Assembly: GCF_900110645.1 (NCBI RefSeq)
Contig: NZ_FOFB01000013.1
Location: forward strand, 1-64,000
Length of the DNA stretch: 64,000 nucleotides
Reading direction: 5' to 3'
Source: Neolewinella agarilytica
Lineage (GTDB): Bacteria > Bacteroidota > Bacteroidia > Chitinophagales > Saprospiraceae
The notes beneath the pieces are model-generated. The model was not told the DNA's origin, made no database searches, and worked only from the letters and a program-made list of their open reading frames with translations. A program made the translations under genes and the position numbers. Below are positions 43,924 to 51,624 of this stretch, piece after piece. The first letter of the stretch is position 1; each line of letters begins with the position of its first letter.

Positions 43924-45846
43924 ATGAGTTCCGTAAATAAAGTAGTCGCCCACAGCCTTTTCACTGATTTTGACATCAGCCTCTGGAAGGCTGGTAAAAA
44001 CTTCCGTGCCTATGATAAGCTAGGTAGCCACGTCATTGAGGTAGACGGAACCAAGGGCACCTACTTTTCCGTTTGGGCGCCCAGTGCACGGGCAGTGAGT
44101 GTAGTGGGTGACTTTAATTACTGGAACCGGCAGGAACACAAGCTTAATCCACGTTGGGACAGCAGCGGCATCTGGGAAGGCTTCCTTCCTGGCCTCGGGA
44201 ATGGAACCGTTTACAAATATGCTATTGATGGTCCTGATGGTGAGCACCTCGAAAAAGGAGACCCTTTTGCCCGTCTGTGGGAGGTACCGCCCAAAACCGC
44301 CAGTGTAGTGTGGGACACCTACTACGAATGGGACGATAAAGAGTGGATGGACAAGCGCATTGAAGCCAACGGCATCGATCGGCCCTATTCCGTTTACGAA
44401 TGTCATCTGGGTAGCTGGAAGAAAAAAGAAGGCGGGATGGAGAGCCTGAGCTACCGGGAACTTGCCGTAGAGCTGGTCGCTTACCTGAAAAAAATGAACT
44501 TCACTCACGTGGAGTTTTTGCCCGTAATGGAGCACCCCTACTTCCCCAGCTGGGGGTATCAGATTACCGGGTACTTTGCCCCCTCGAGCCGTTTCGGCGG
44601 CCCGCAGGATTTTATGTATCTCGTGGATGAGCTGCACAAGGCCGGGATCGGGGTGATCCTTGACTGGGTGCCCAGTCACTTTCCTACCGATGACCACGGA
44701 CTGGCTCAATTCGACGGTACGCATCTGTTCGACCACGAAGACCCGCGTTTGGGCTTTCACCCTGACTGGAAATCAGCCATCTTTAACTACGGCCGGAACG
44801 AAGTCCGCTCCTTCCTGATATCTAACGCTCTTTTCTGGCTCGACCGTTACCACATCGATGGACTGCGGGTAGATGCCGTTGCCTCCATGCTCTACCTGGA
44901 CTACAGCCGCAAGGAAGGAGAATGGATCCCGAACAAATACGGTGGCAACGAAAATCTGGAAGCCATTGGCTTCCTCCGGGAGTTTAACGAAACGATCTTC
45001 CGGGAGTACCCTGATACAATGACCATCGCGGAGGAAAGTACGGCCTTCAGCGGCGTCTCCCGGCCCACCTACGTCGGAGGCCTCGGCTTTGGGCAGAAGT
45101 GGATGATGGGCTGGATGCATGACACCCTGGGCTACTTTAAGCATGAGCCCATTCACCGAAGCTACCACCACGGCGAAATCACCTTCAGTCTCGTGTATGC
45201 TTTCAGTGAAAACTTCATGCTCCCGCTGAGCCACGATGAAGTAGTACACGGCAAAGGCCCCCTCATTGACCGGATGCCCGGAGACGAATGGCAACGCTTC
45301 GCCAACATGCGCGCGCTGTATGGATATATGTACACCCACCCCGGTAGCAAACTCCTCTTTATGGGCGGAGAGTTCGGGCAGACGACCGAGTGGAGCATCG
45401 AAAAAGGTATCGACTGGAACCTGACGAAATACGCCCCGCACAAAACGCTTCAGAAGTTCGTAGCTGACCTCAATAAGCTCTACCAAAGCACTACTGCTCT
45501 TTACGAAAAAGCCTACGACCCCAAGGGCTTCGAGTGGATCGACGGAGGTGATCACCAGAATAGCGTACTGAGCTATCTGCGCCGTGGCAAAAAGGAGAAA
45601 GATATTGCGGTGGTCATCAACAACTTCACACCGGCCGTGCGCCATCACTACCGCATCGGAGTACCCTTCAAAGGGACCTACGCCGCCATCCTCAACAGCG
45701 ATGAGGAGAAGTACGGTGGCACAGGTAACTACGACTTGCCTAAGCTAAAAGCTGCTGATTCCGAATGGAACGGCCGGCCCTATCATCTGGAGATGACGAT
45801 TCCACCTTTGAGTACGGTGGTGCTGAAACTGCAAGGGAAGAAGTAG
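43924..45846 (+). CDS. glgB: 1,4-alpha-glucan branching enzyme
   Basis: The 640-residue enzyme makes alpha-1,6 branches in glycogen. It has an N-terminal CBM48 E-set (GTYFSVWAPSARAVSVVGDF), a GH13 (alpha-amylase fold) core and a C-terminal all-beta domain. Catalytic regions are visible: DGLRVDAVASML (nucleophile Asp), MTIAEES (acid/base Glu) and LPLSHDEVVHGKG (transition-state Asp). Length fits GH13 subfamily branching enzymes of Bacteroidota. The gene follows an unusual E-set/HhH fusion gene on the same strand, but no glgA or glgC is nearby. Confidence 0.95.
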   Translation: MSSVNKVVAHSLFTDFDISLWKAGKNFRAYDKLGSHVIEVDGTKGTYFSVWAPSARAVSVVGDFNYWNRQEHKLNPRWDSSGIWEGFLPGLGNGTVYKYAIDGPDGEHLEKGDPFARLWEVPPKTASVVWDTYYEWDDKEWMDKRIEANGIDRPYSVYECHLGSWKKKEGGMESLSYRELAVELVAYLKKMNFTHVEFLPVMEHPYFPSWGYQITGYFAPSSRFGGPQDFMYLVDELHKAGIGVILDWVPSHFPTDDHGLAQFDGTHLFDHEDPRLGFHPDWKSAIFNYGRNEVRSFLISNALFWLDRYHIDGLRVDAVASMLYLDYSRKEGEWIPNKYGGNENLEAIGFLREFNETIFREYPDTMTIAEESTAFSGVSRPTYVGGLGFGQKWMMGWMHDTLGYFKHEPIHRSYHHGEITFSLVYAFSENFMLPLSHDEVVHGKGPLIDRMPGDEWQRFANMRALYGYMYTHPGSKLLFMGGEFGQTTEWSIEKGIDWNLTKYAPHKTLQKFVADLNKLYQSTTALYEKAYDPKGFEWIDGGDHQNSVLSYLRRGKKEKDIAVVINNFTPAVRHHYRIGVPFKGTYAAILNSDEEKYGGTGNYDLPKLKAADSEWNGRPYHLEMTIPPLSTVVLKLQGKK

Positions 45847-46010
45847 TCAGGTAGGCTGCCGCAGGTTGGAGGTGTTGTATTTGGCTGCGGCCAACGGAGT
45901 TCGCGTTTATGCCGAGCGTAGCTGAGGTGCAGGTGCAAAGGATGGATAAAAGGTGATGTTCCAATGTATTACCTTTAGAGCGTTTCAGAACCTAGCTAAA
46001 TCCTATCAAC

Positions 46011-46625
46011 ATGCGTCCCTTCCTGCTCATTCTTTTTCTTCCTCTTTTTTTCTTACTAGATAGCTGTAAGACAACTCAATCAAGCACTAATGCAGAGCAT
46101 ACCGTTATCGAAGCCGCTGAAGAAGTAAGGCTAAGCCCAAACAGAAAGAGCTTTACTTACATGAAAAGCGGTCAAGAATTTAAAACCAAACGAGCACTGA
46201 AGGGTACACTAAGCCCCGAGCTCACCGATAGCCTATTCTCGTTAGCGCAGGAAGAAAATCTACCTGCGTCTAAGGTTTTGTTAATCTACTACTATCCAGC
46301 CAAAACACTTAGTAATAGTACTGGCAGTTGTAACAGCTCCTGCACAAAAAACAAGTACAAACAGGTCGATCGGCGGATAAATAAACTAGAAGGAACTGCC
46401 GTAAGCTACCTGAAACGGCCCGGAGCCGATTTAGGCAAGTATGCAGAAATATCTAATTGGAAAGATGACACCTATTATCTTATTGAGCGCAACTTTGTTC
46501 CGCATCCTCAATTAGGAAATAGCTTTATAGTACTCTCTAAGAACGGTAATTATGAGGCCTATTTAGGAGAGTACCCTCAATCCTACGTATTAGAAACCTT
46601 CAGTCGGGTTTACAAAAAAAACTAA
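46011..46625 (+). CDS. Predicted lipoprotein, unknown function
   Basis: I do not recognise this 204-residue protein. It has a signal peptide with a lipobox-like end (LFFLLDSCKTTQSS), the Cys at position 19 being the probable lipid site. The mature part has an unusual Ser/Cys-rich loop (SNSTGSCNSSCTKNKYKQ) and a conserved-looking C-terminal region (DTYYLIERNFVPHPQLGNSF, then SYVLETFSRVYKK). It should be attached to the outer or inner membrane. Composition is lower in GC than its neighbours. A degenerate -7-like TACCTTTA lies at 45970-45977. Confidence 0.6.
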   Translation: MRPFLLILFLPLFFLLDSCKTTQSSTNAEHTVIEAAEEVRLSPNRKSFTYMKSGQEFKTKRALKGTLSPELTDSLFSLAQEENLPASKVLLIYYYPAKTLSNSTGSCNSSCTKNKYKQVDRRINKLEGTAVSYLKRPGADLGKYAEISNWKDDTYYLIERNFVPHPQLGNSFIVLSKNGNYEAYLGEYPQSYVLETFSRVYKKN

Positions 46626-46658
46626 AATGCCAACGCTTACATAGATTAGTCATTTTTT

Positions 46659-48650
46659 CTAATCCAACAACCGCCAACTAACCCCAATTCGCAGCGCCTC
46701 ATCCGGATAAGGATAATCTGAGGTGAGGTAAAGCAAAGCATCCAAGTCCCAGAGATTGTTGAGTTGGACGTACTTCACGAAGAAGCGGAAGCGGGTCACC
46801 CGCATGCTGAAGAAAGGATCAATCTGATACTGGAAGCCCGTCTGCCGGTCTTCCTGCAGCTGGAACTGCTGCACGACGGGGTTGTAGTAGTAAGGGCGGA
46901 AGCCGGAGGCATAGCGGAAGTCGAAGCCGAGGTTGACGTTCAGGACCTTAAACCACTTTCCGGAGTAGTAAAAACTATGCTCGCCGTAGAGACGTGGCAG
47001 GCGAAAGACGTCCTGATCCGCCTCCTGTAGCAGGAGTCGGTTATTGAGGTTCCAGCGGCCGAAGGAGAAGTCGCGTTCGGCCGTCAGCTGCAGCAAGCTG
47101 TTGGCTCCATTAGACTGCTCCGGGCGCCCCTCCGAATTGAAGTAAACATAGTCCGTTAGTAAAGAGTACGCCAGCCCAGCCCGGATTTTCACCACCGGCA
47201 GTGTGTATGCCCCTTCGAGCCGAAGCTCCAGCGTTTTCCCAAAATCGTTGCTCCAGATATTTTCTCCGTTGAGGCGGAAATTCTGGGCTACCAGATCCTG
47301 GGCGTAGAGCTGATTCAGGGCCTTGAGCTCGAGTTTGCCGGCTTTGCCGAGGTCGAGGGTACCTTCACCGGAGAGACGATAGTCGCCGGTTTGGCCCACT
47401 AAATTTAGCTGGGCGTTGACCAGCAGGCTGAGGCGGTCACTGGGCCGAAGACCAATACGGGCGTGAGCAATCAGGTTATTGACCGTGGAATCACCGTCCT
47501 GCTGAATACGGTGCAGCTGGTGCGTCAGGCCGGCTTCCAGTACATCTTTCTGAACGGTAGCCCGGTCTCCTGATTGTCCTCTCCTAAAGGTAGATAGGGT
47601 GATATCGTTTTCGATAATCCGGTGTTCAATCTGGTTGCGGACGCCGCGTACATCAACGAATAGAGCTGGAAAACGACGAAAGAACGCGGAGGTGTCCGTA
47701 TTCGTCTCTTCGGCGGAGACGCGATAGCGGCGACTATCCAACCGAAAACGGTGGCGAAGGGTGAAAGCCCGTCCCTCATTACCCGTCAGGCTGTCTTTTT
47801 TACCGCCAAACTGCAGGTACTGGGTAGCCATCAGTTCACGGTAGCTGTAGCGCAAACGGGTTTCTTCCAGAAAGCTTTCCAGGTTTTGCAGGTTGTTGAC
47901 CTCTCCGCCGTCTACATTATTCTGAAAAGAAGAATCAATTACCCCTCCGTTCTGCAACTGCTCATAGGTATTAGCCGCGAAGCTGAAGAAGCCGCTGTAG
48001 CGGCTGCCCGGTGGTCGGACACTCAGGGCCGTGGCCACATGCGTATTTCTAAGGTTCTGATTGGGGTACTGATCCTGGGTGCCCTGCTGAGAGATTCGGG
48101 TATAATCAAGGAGCAGGTTAACGCCGGCAGCAAAGTTGCGGCTGAACTTGGCGGTGGTCCAGTTATCCTCCTGCTGGCTTTCACGCACGTGGCCCAGATA
48201 AGTGAAGGGGTGTTCCAGCCGGTAATATTCCAGATTTTCACCCGTGAGTTGATAGAGGTCAAACTGCCGGAAGCCAATGGTCGAGCCCGTGCGGGTGATC
48301 GGTTCGTAGCGAAGAGGGTAAGCTGCTCCACCACGGGTGCCGATGGTGGCGTAATCAAAGTCAGGCTTTCGGTCTGGCTCATACCGCTGGAATTGATCGA
48401 GCAAAGAGTCCCGCCAATTGCTTTCAGAGTTAGGGTTGTCCACCAGGTAAGTGAAAATGCCGAAAGTATCAACGATGGCCTGCCGTTGTTCCTGAGGGCC
48501 GGCCCGGCGATCGGTGCTGGCATCGAAGTCGGGGTCTCCGGACTGGGGCCGCCCATCAGAGGAAGGGTCAAGGATCTGCCCGAACAGAACCGTTCCGGAT
48601 AGTACGAAGAGGGCGAAAAGGAGGAGTCTCCTCCCCTGCCCTACAAGCAT
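46659..48650 (-). CDS. Putative porin (Porin_10-type outer membrane protein)
   Basis: From the ATG at 48650 the 663-residue product begins with a signal peptide (LLLFALFVLSGTVLFGQ) and continues as a large beta-barrel with long loops, matching the putative porin family Porin_10 of Bacteroidota. Strands such as YLQFGGKKDSLTG, RFRLDSRRYRVSAEETNTD and the final EALRIGVSWRLLD (ending in aromatic-hydrophobic residues) support an outer-membrane barrel of 16-18 strands. A longer frame from 48728 would run through a palindrome at 48663-48686, so it is not favoured. Substrate is unknown. It likely passes small solutes across the outer membrane. Confidence 0.8.
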   Translation of the reverse strand: MLVGQGRRLLLFALFVLSGTVLFGQILDPSSDGRPQSGDPDFDASTDRRAGPQEQRQAIVDTFGIFTYLVDNPNSESNWRDSLLDQFQRYEPDRKPDFDYATIGTRGGAAYPLRYEPITRTGSTIGFRQFDLYQLTGENLEYYRLEHPFTYLGHVRESQQEDNWTTAKFSRNFAAGVNLLLDYTRISQQGTQDQYPNQNLRNTHVATALSVRPPGSRYSGFFSFAANTYEQLQNGGVIDSSFQNNVDGGEVNNLQNLESFLEETRLRYSYRELMATQYLQFGGKKDSLTGNEGRAFTLRHRFRLDSRRYRVSAEETNTDTSAFFRRFPALFVDVRGVRNQIEHRIIENDITLSTFRRGQSGDRATVQKDVLEAGLTHQLHRIQQDGDSTVNNLIAHARIGLRPSDRLSLLVNAQLNLVGQTGDYRLSGEGTLDLGKAGKLELKALNQLYAQDLVAQNFRLNGENIWSNDFGKTLELRLEGAYTLPVVKIRAGLAYSLLTDYVYFNSEGRPEQSNGANSLLQLTAERDFSFGRWNLNNRLLLQEADQDVFRLPRLYGEHSFYYSGKWFKVLNVNLGFDFRYASGFRPYYYNPVVQQFQLQEDRQTGFQYQIDPFFSMRVTRFRFFVKYVQLNNLWDLDALLYLTSDYPYPDEALRIGVSWRLLD

Positions 48651-49084
48651 TCTTCCTGCACTTGTCCCGCAGCATTGCGGGACGCCTAAATCCCCGTCTT
48701 GTCTTACTAACTTCCTCATGCACCGCAAAGAAACGATGAATGAGGGGAACGTTGCCTGACAATGCCCGGATTAGAGAAAAATTAAGACAATCACCAACAG
48801 CCCGACAGTTCCCGACCGTACATAGCTAAGCGTTCCCGCTCCGTAGTTCCCGTCTCAATACTAAGCTCTTCTCCAAAGCGAATTCGGTAAGTGTTGCGTA
48901 GATAGGAAAGCATGGATACCAAGGCTACCCTACCCGATTCATATTCATGCCGCAGCAAGGACACGTTGCTGCTGCGCGGTAGAATGATAGAATAGAAGGG
49001 TTTTAAGATTATCACGGCGGACAATTCTATCACTCTATAAATTCTATCATTCTAACTCCCGCTATAATTGGGAGCAATGGCAAC
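48651..49084. other. Intergenic region with two inverted repeats
   Basis: The space contains a second copy of the GGCGTCCCGCA palindrome (48663-48686) and a perfect 14-bp inverted repeat, tagaatgatagaat at 48980-48993 with attctatcattcta at 49041-49054. An 80-codon minus-strand frame at 48791-49033 lies across the second repeat, lacks a recognisable domain and is not called as a gene. The 14-bp repeat is placed just after the fabI stop on the plus-strand side and may help transcription end. Confidence 0.5.
48663..48686. repeat. Palindromic repeat GGCGTCCCGCA..TGCGGGACA, copy 2
   Basis: The sequence tgtcccgcagcattgcggga followed by cgcc is the inverted counterpart of the copy at 41860-41883. 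The arms are the same in both, only the loop differs. It lies immediately upstream of the porin start. Confidence 0.6.
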
Positions 49085-49888
49085 CTACCCTTCCAACAAT
49101 TTCGGGTTCATCCCCATATTCGAGAATCCGCCATCGTGGTAGAGGTTCTGCATGGTCACGTAGCGGGTCAGGTCGCTAAAGAGGGTGGCACAGTAGTTGG
49201 CACAGTCAATGGCCGGGGCGTTGCCCAGGGGCGACATATCATCTCCGTAGCCGAAGAACTCCTGAAAGCCTTTGATGCCTTTGCCAGCCGTCGTCATGGT
49301 GGGTGACTGGCTGATGGTGTTCACGCGAACCTTTTTCTTCTCGCCGAAGTGGTAGCCGAAGCTACGAGCGAAGCTTTCCAGCAGCGCCTTGCTCTCCGCC
49401 ATTTCTCCGTAATCCGGGAAAATACGCTGAGCGGCGATGTAAGTCAGGCCTACGATACTTCCCCATTCCGCCATGTGGTCTCCCTTATACAGCACCTGGC
49501 ACATCTTATGAAAGGACATGGCGCTGATGTCGAAAGTCTTTTTCATCCACTCGTGGTTAGAGTCCGTGTAATGCTTTTTCTTGCGCACGTTGAGGCTCAT
49601 ACCGATAGCGTGGAGGACGAAATCAATCTTTCCTCCCAGGATTTCCTCTGACTGCTGAAAGAGATTTTCCAACTCTTCGATACTCGTAGCATCACAGGGA
49701 ATGATGGTAGCTCCGAGTTTTTCTCCCAGGGCATCCAGCTGACCAAACCGAAGCGCAACGGGTGCATTGGTAAGCGTGAATTTTGCGCCCATGGAGGCAC
49801 AAACCTCCGCTACGGCCCAGGCAATTGATTGGTCATCGAGAGCACCAAAAATAACGCCGCGCTTGCCGGCAAGAAGTTGGGTAGCCAT
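49085..49888 (-). CDS. fabI: Enoyl-[acyl-carrier-protein] reductase (NADH)
   Basis: The 267-residue short-chain dehydrogenase-like enzyme reduces the enoyl-ACP double bond in fatty acid elongation. It has the FabI-type NADH loop (KRGVIFGALDDQSIAWAVAE), a middle with VLHAIGMSLNVRKK and the catalytic Tyr and Lys in DYGEMAESKALLES, then SQSPTMTTAGKGI near the substrate loop. The ATG at 49888 gives the natural start MATQLLAGKRG; the frame extends 75 codons upstream through promoter-like sequence and is not used. A GGCGC...GGTGCAA repeat lies about 115 bases upstream (50004-50022). Confidence 0.94.
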   Translation of the reverse strand: MATQLLAGKRGVIFGALDDQSIAWAVAEVCASMGAKFTLTNAPVALRFGQLDALGEKLGATIIPCDATSIEELENLFQQSEEILGGKIDFVLHAIGMSLNVRKKKHYTDSNHEWMKKTFDISAMSFHKMCQVLYKGDHMAEWGSIVGLTYIAAQRIFPDYGEMAESKALLESFARSFGYHFGEKKKVRVNTISQSPTMTTAGKGIKGFQEFFGYGDDMSPLGNAPAIDCANYCATLFSDLTRYVTMQNLYHDGGFSNMGMNPKLLEG

Positions 49889-50128
49889 ATCAGAATACTT
49901 TAGTGTGTTAGTCTTTTTGTGTAAACTGGGCGTGAAGGTAGTCAGTTCGGCAAAAACCAAGGCGAGAAAGCAACATATTATGCACTTTGGCAAGCTCAGC
50001 GGAGGCGCGGACGCTGGTGCAATGATGACTTTAAAGGAGCCGTGTTTTGCCAATTGAGTCCCTACGGCTATCTTGATGCCCAACAAACGATGGGCGTTTG
50101 CCCGTTTCACCATTACAATTTTCCGATC

Positions 50129-50269
50129 ATGGCCAAAAGAAAAGTTTCTCGTAAAAAGCCAAAAATCAATGCAGAAAATGCTGCACAGACTAAAAAATTC
50201 TTCACCATCACTGGCATCCTAGTTCTGGTTTTGCTGGTGATAATTTTTATTTTCTTCTCTCAGTCCTAA
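50129..50269 (+). CDS. Small basic single-pass membrane protein
   Basis: From the ATG at 50129 this is a 46-residue protein with a strongly basic N-terminus (MAKRKVSRKKPKINAENAAQ) and one membrane helix (ILVLVLLVIIFIFF). A longer frame from 50042 has poor codon use and crosses the repeat-bearing region. I see no known family. Small basic TM proteins can be subunits of membrane complexes. It is transcribed divergently from fabI and followed by a long hairpin. Confidence 0.6.
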   Translation: MAKRKVSRKKPKINAENAAQTKKFFTITGILVLVLLVIIFIFFSQS

Positions 50270-50290
50270 GAGCAGGATGCTCCGTCAGCT

Positions 50291-50392
50291 ATTCCGGAGG
50301 AATCACGGCTGAAAATGGTGATGGTTGCAGGTGCAAGACATGCCTTGCACCTGCAACTTGACCGCCTCTTGAGGCCTCAACTCCTCCGGAAT
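50291..50392. terminator. Nested hairpin element between the small TM gene and the Ate1-like gene
   Basis: An inner perfect 14-bp stem (gttgcaggtgcaag at 50324-50337 with its complement at 50344-50357) is enclosed by an outer perfect 11-bp stem (attccggagga at 50291-50301 and 50382-50392). It lies in the space between the small membrane protein gene and the convergent Ate1-like gene, so it can end transcription from both sides. The ggtgcaag core resembles the interspersed repeat seen elsewhere. Confidence 0.7.
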
Positions 50393-50513
50393 CGTAGTAA
50401 ACATTGGCGGAACAGCTTAATCCTGAGAGTTTGTCTGCCGGACTAAAAGTATACCCTTCGGGGCTGCTGTGCGGTGAGCGCCCGGCAGGTATGCGTTAGC
50501 CATGGGTGTCCCT

Positions 50514-51572
50514 CTACTCCGGAGCCGTCAGGTTAAGCCCGGCCAACAGCTCTTCTGCAGTAGTTCCCCGGGCAAGAACCTCCCCCTTTTTCACGGGCTG
50601 TTCGTAACGCCGCCTTCCGGATGGGCCAACGGAAGACACCTTGATGTCACGCAGGCCCGACGGTAGCGCCCGAAAGTAATGGTACTCCCCCAGCGTATTG
50701 TCGTAAATGACCATGCCCGATAAAGCACCGGAAATGGTCATCAGATAGGGAGCATCCAACATGCCTACCCGGTTACCCGGGTAGTGAAAACAAGCGGTGA
50801 AGGAGGGGTATTCCAGTATCGAAGTCTGGAATAATTTTTTGGGCATAATGGCCTTCAGCCGCTCCAGCGCTTCCAGATTATCGGCCAAAGGGCCAGATGG
50901 AAAATCTGCCCGATCAGCGGGCAGCGGAAGCCATTCACCCGACCTCACCTCCCGATACTCCATCGGGCCAAAACTCATTTTGTAGTCAAAGGCAGGAAAG
51001 CCCGGTGAAAAGTAGCCCGGGTGATAATAGGACTTCCCCTGAGCAATGCACCAGGCAATTTCCAGCAGTATCGTGTAAGTCCCTAAGCTGTCTGCAGCAT
51101 AGTCAGGATCATAAATACCTGCCTTCGTGTAAGCACAGGTTTGCCCGGCGTCAAAAAAGCTGAAGCCCGCCAGCCGCTCTCCGTCATAAAGACGAACCAC
51201 GTGGGTATGAAACACTTTCCAGCCAATATCCCCCGTAACGTGGTACTCAATGTCCAGTCGGCTTTTCTCCGGGTTTTTCTCCATGTAGCGTCGGTTTACT
51301 TCCCACATGGCAGCATCGGGCAGTTGGGCCGGGCTAATCTCCACCCGGAATTTCTTTTCATTCCGCCGCATTAGTTTCCGGTGGCGCTTCTTGAAGACAA
51401 AGCCCCTGAGCGGAAGCCTTAGCTGCAGGCATCCATAGAGCGCATCATCGTCCGTCCTTAAATAGTCCGAGCAATAAATAGACTGCCCCGCTGGCCGCCA
51501 GCCGGCGGTGAGGTAGTCGTCCAGGTCGGCTGGTTGAAGCGGACCCTCGGGATGAAGGATAATGACGGGCAA
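50514..51572 (-). CDS. Arginyl-tRNA-protein transferase-like (Ate1/Bpt) protein
   Basis: This 352-residue protein resembles the GNAT-fold transferases that attach an amino acid from tRNA to protein N-termini (Ate1/Bpt). It has a basic segment RLPLRGFVFKKRHRKLMRRN as in the N-terminal half, and the C-terminal GNAT pattern LGTYTILLEIAWCIAQGKSY, then HPGYFSPGFPAFDYKMSFGP, like the Ate1 YLGYWIPG...DYKA region. The N-terminal cysteines of true Ate1 are not clearly present, so substrate and role may differ. It is encoded just after the UbiD gene, on the same strand, with a 52-bp gap. Confidence 0.68.
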   Translation of the reverse strand: MPVIILHPEGPLQPADLDDYLTAGWRPAGQSIYCSDYLRTDDDALYGCLQLRLPLRGFVFKKRHRKLMRRNEKKFRVEISPAQLPDAAMWEVNRRYMEKNPEKSRLDIEYHVTGDIGWKVFHTHVVRLYDGERLAGFSFFDAGQTCAYTKAGIYDPDYAADSLGTYTILLEIAWCIAQGKSYYHPGYFSPGFPAFDYKMSFGPMEYREVRSGEWLPLPADRADFPSGPLADNLEALERLKAIMPKKLFQTSILEYPSFTACFHYPGNRVGMLDAPYLMTISGALSGMVIYDNTLGEYHYFRALPSGLRDIKVSSVGPSGRRRYEQPVKKGEVLARGTTAEELLAGLNLTAPE

Positions 51573-51624
51573 AAGGCCGTAAGATTGGGGGCGGCGAAGA
51601 TAAGACGGAATAAGTGTTGGACAA

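Noticed and set aside
44020-45648. Two long minus-strand frames opposite glgB
   Set aside because: They mirror the branching enzyme frame and lack any domain or signal.
47751-48602. 283-codon plus-strand frame opposite the porin gene
   Set aside because: The porin has a signal peptide and clear beta-barrel strands; the opposite frame has no recognisable features.
48791-49033. 80-codon minus-strand frame after fabI
   Set aside because: Its N-terminal part is made of the ATTCTATCATTCTA inverted repeat region and no homology is recognised.
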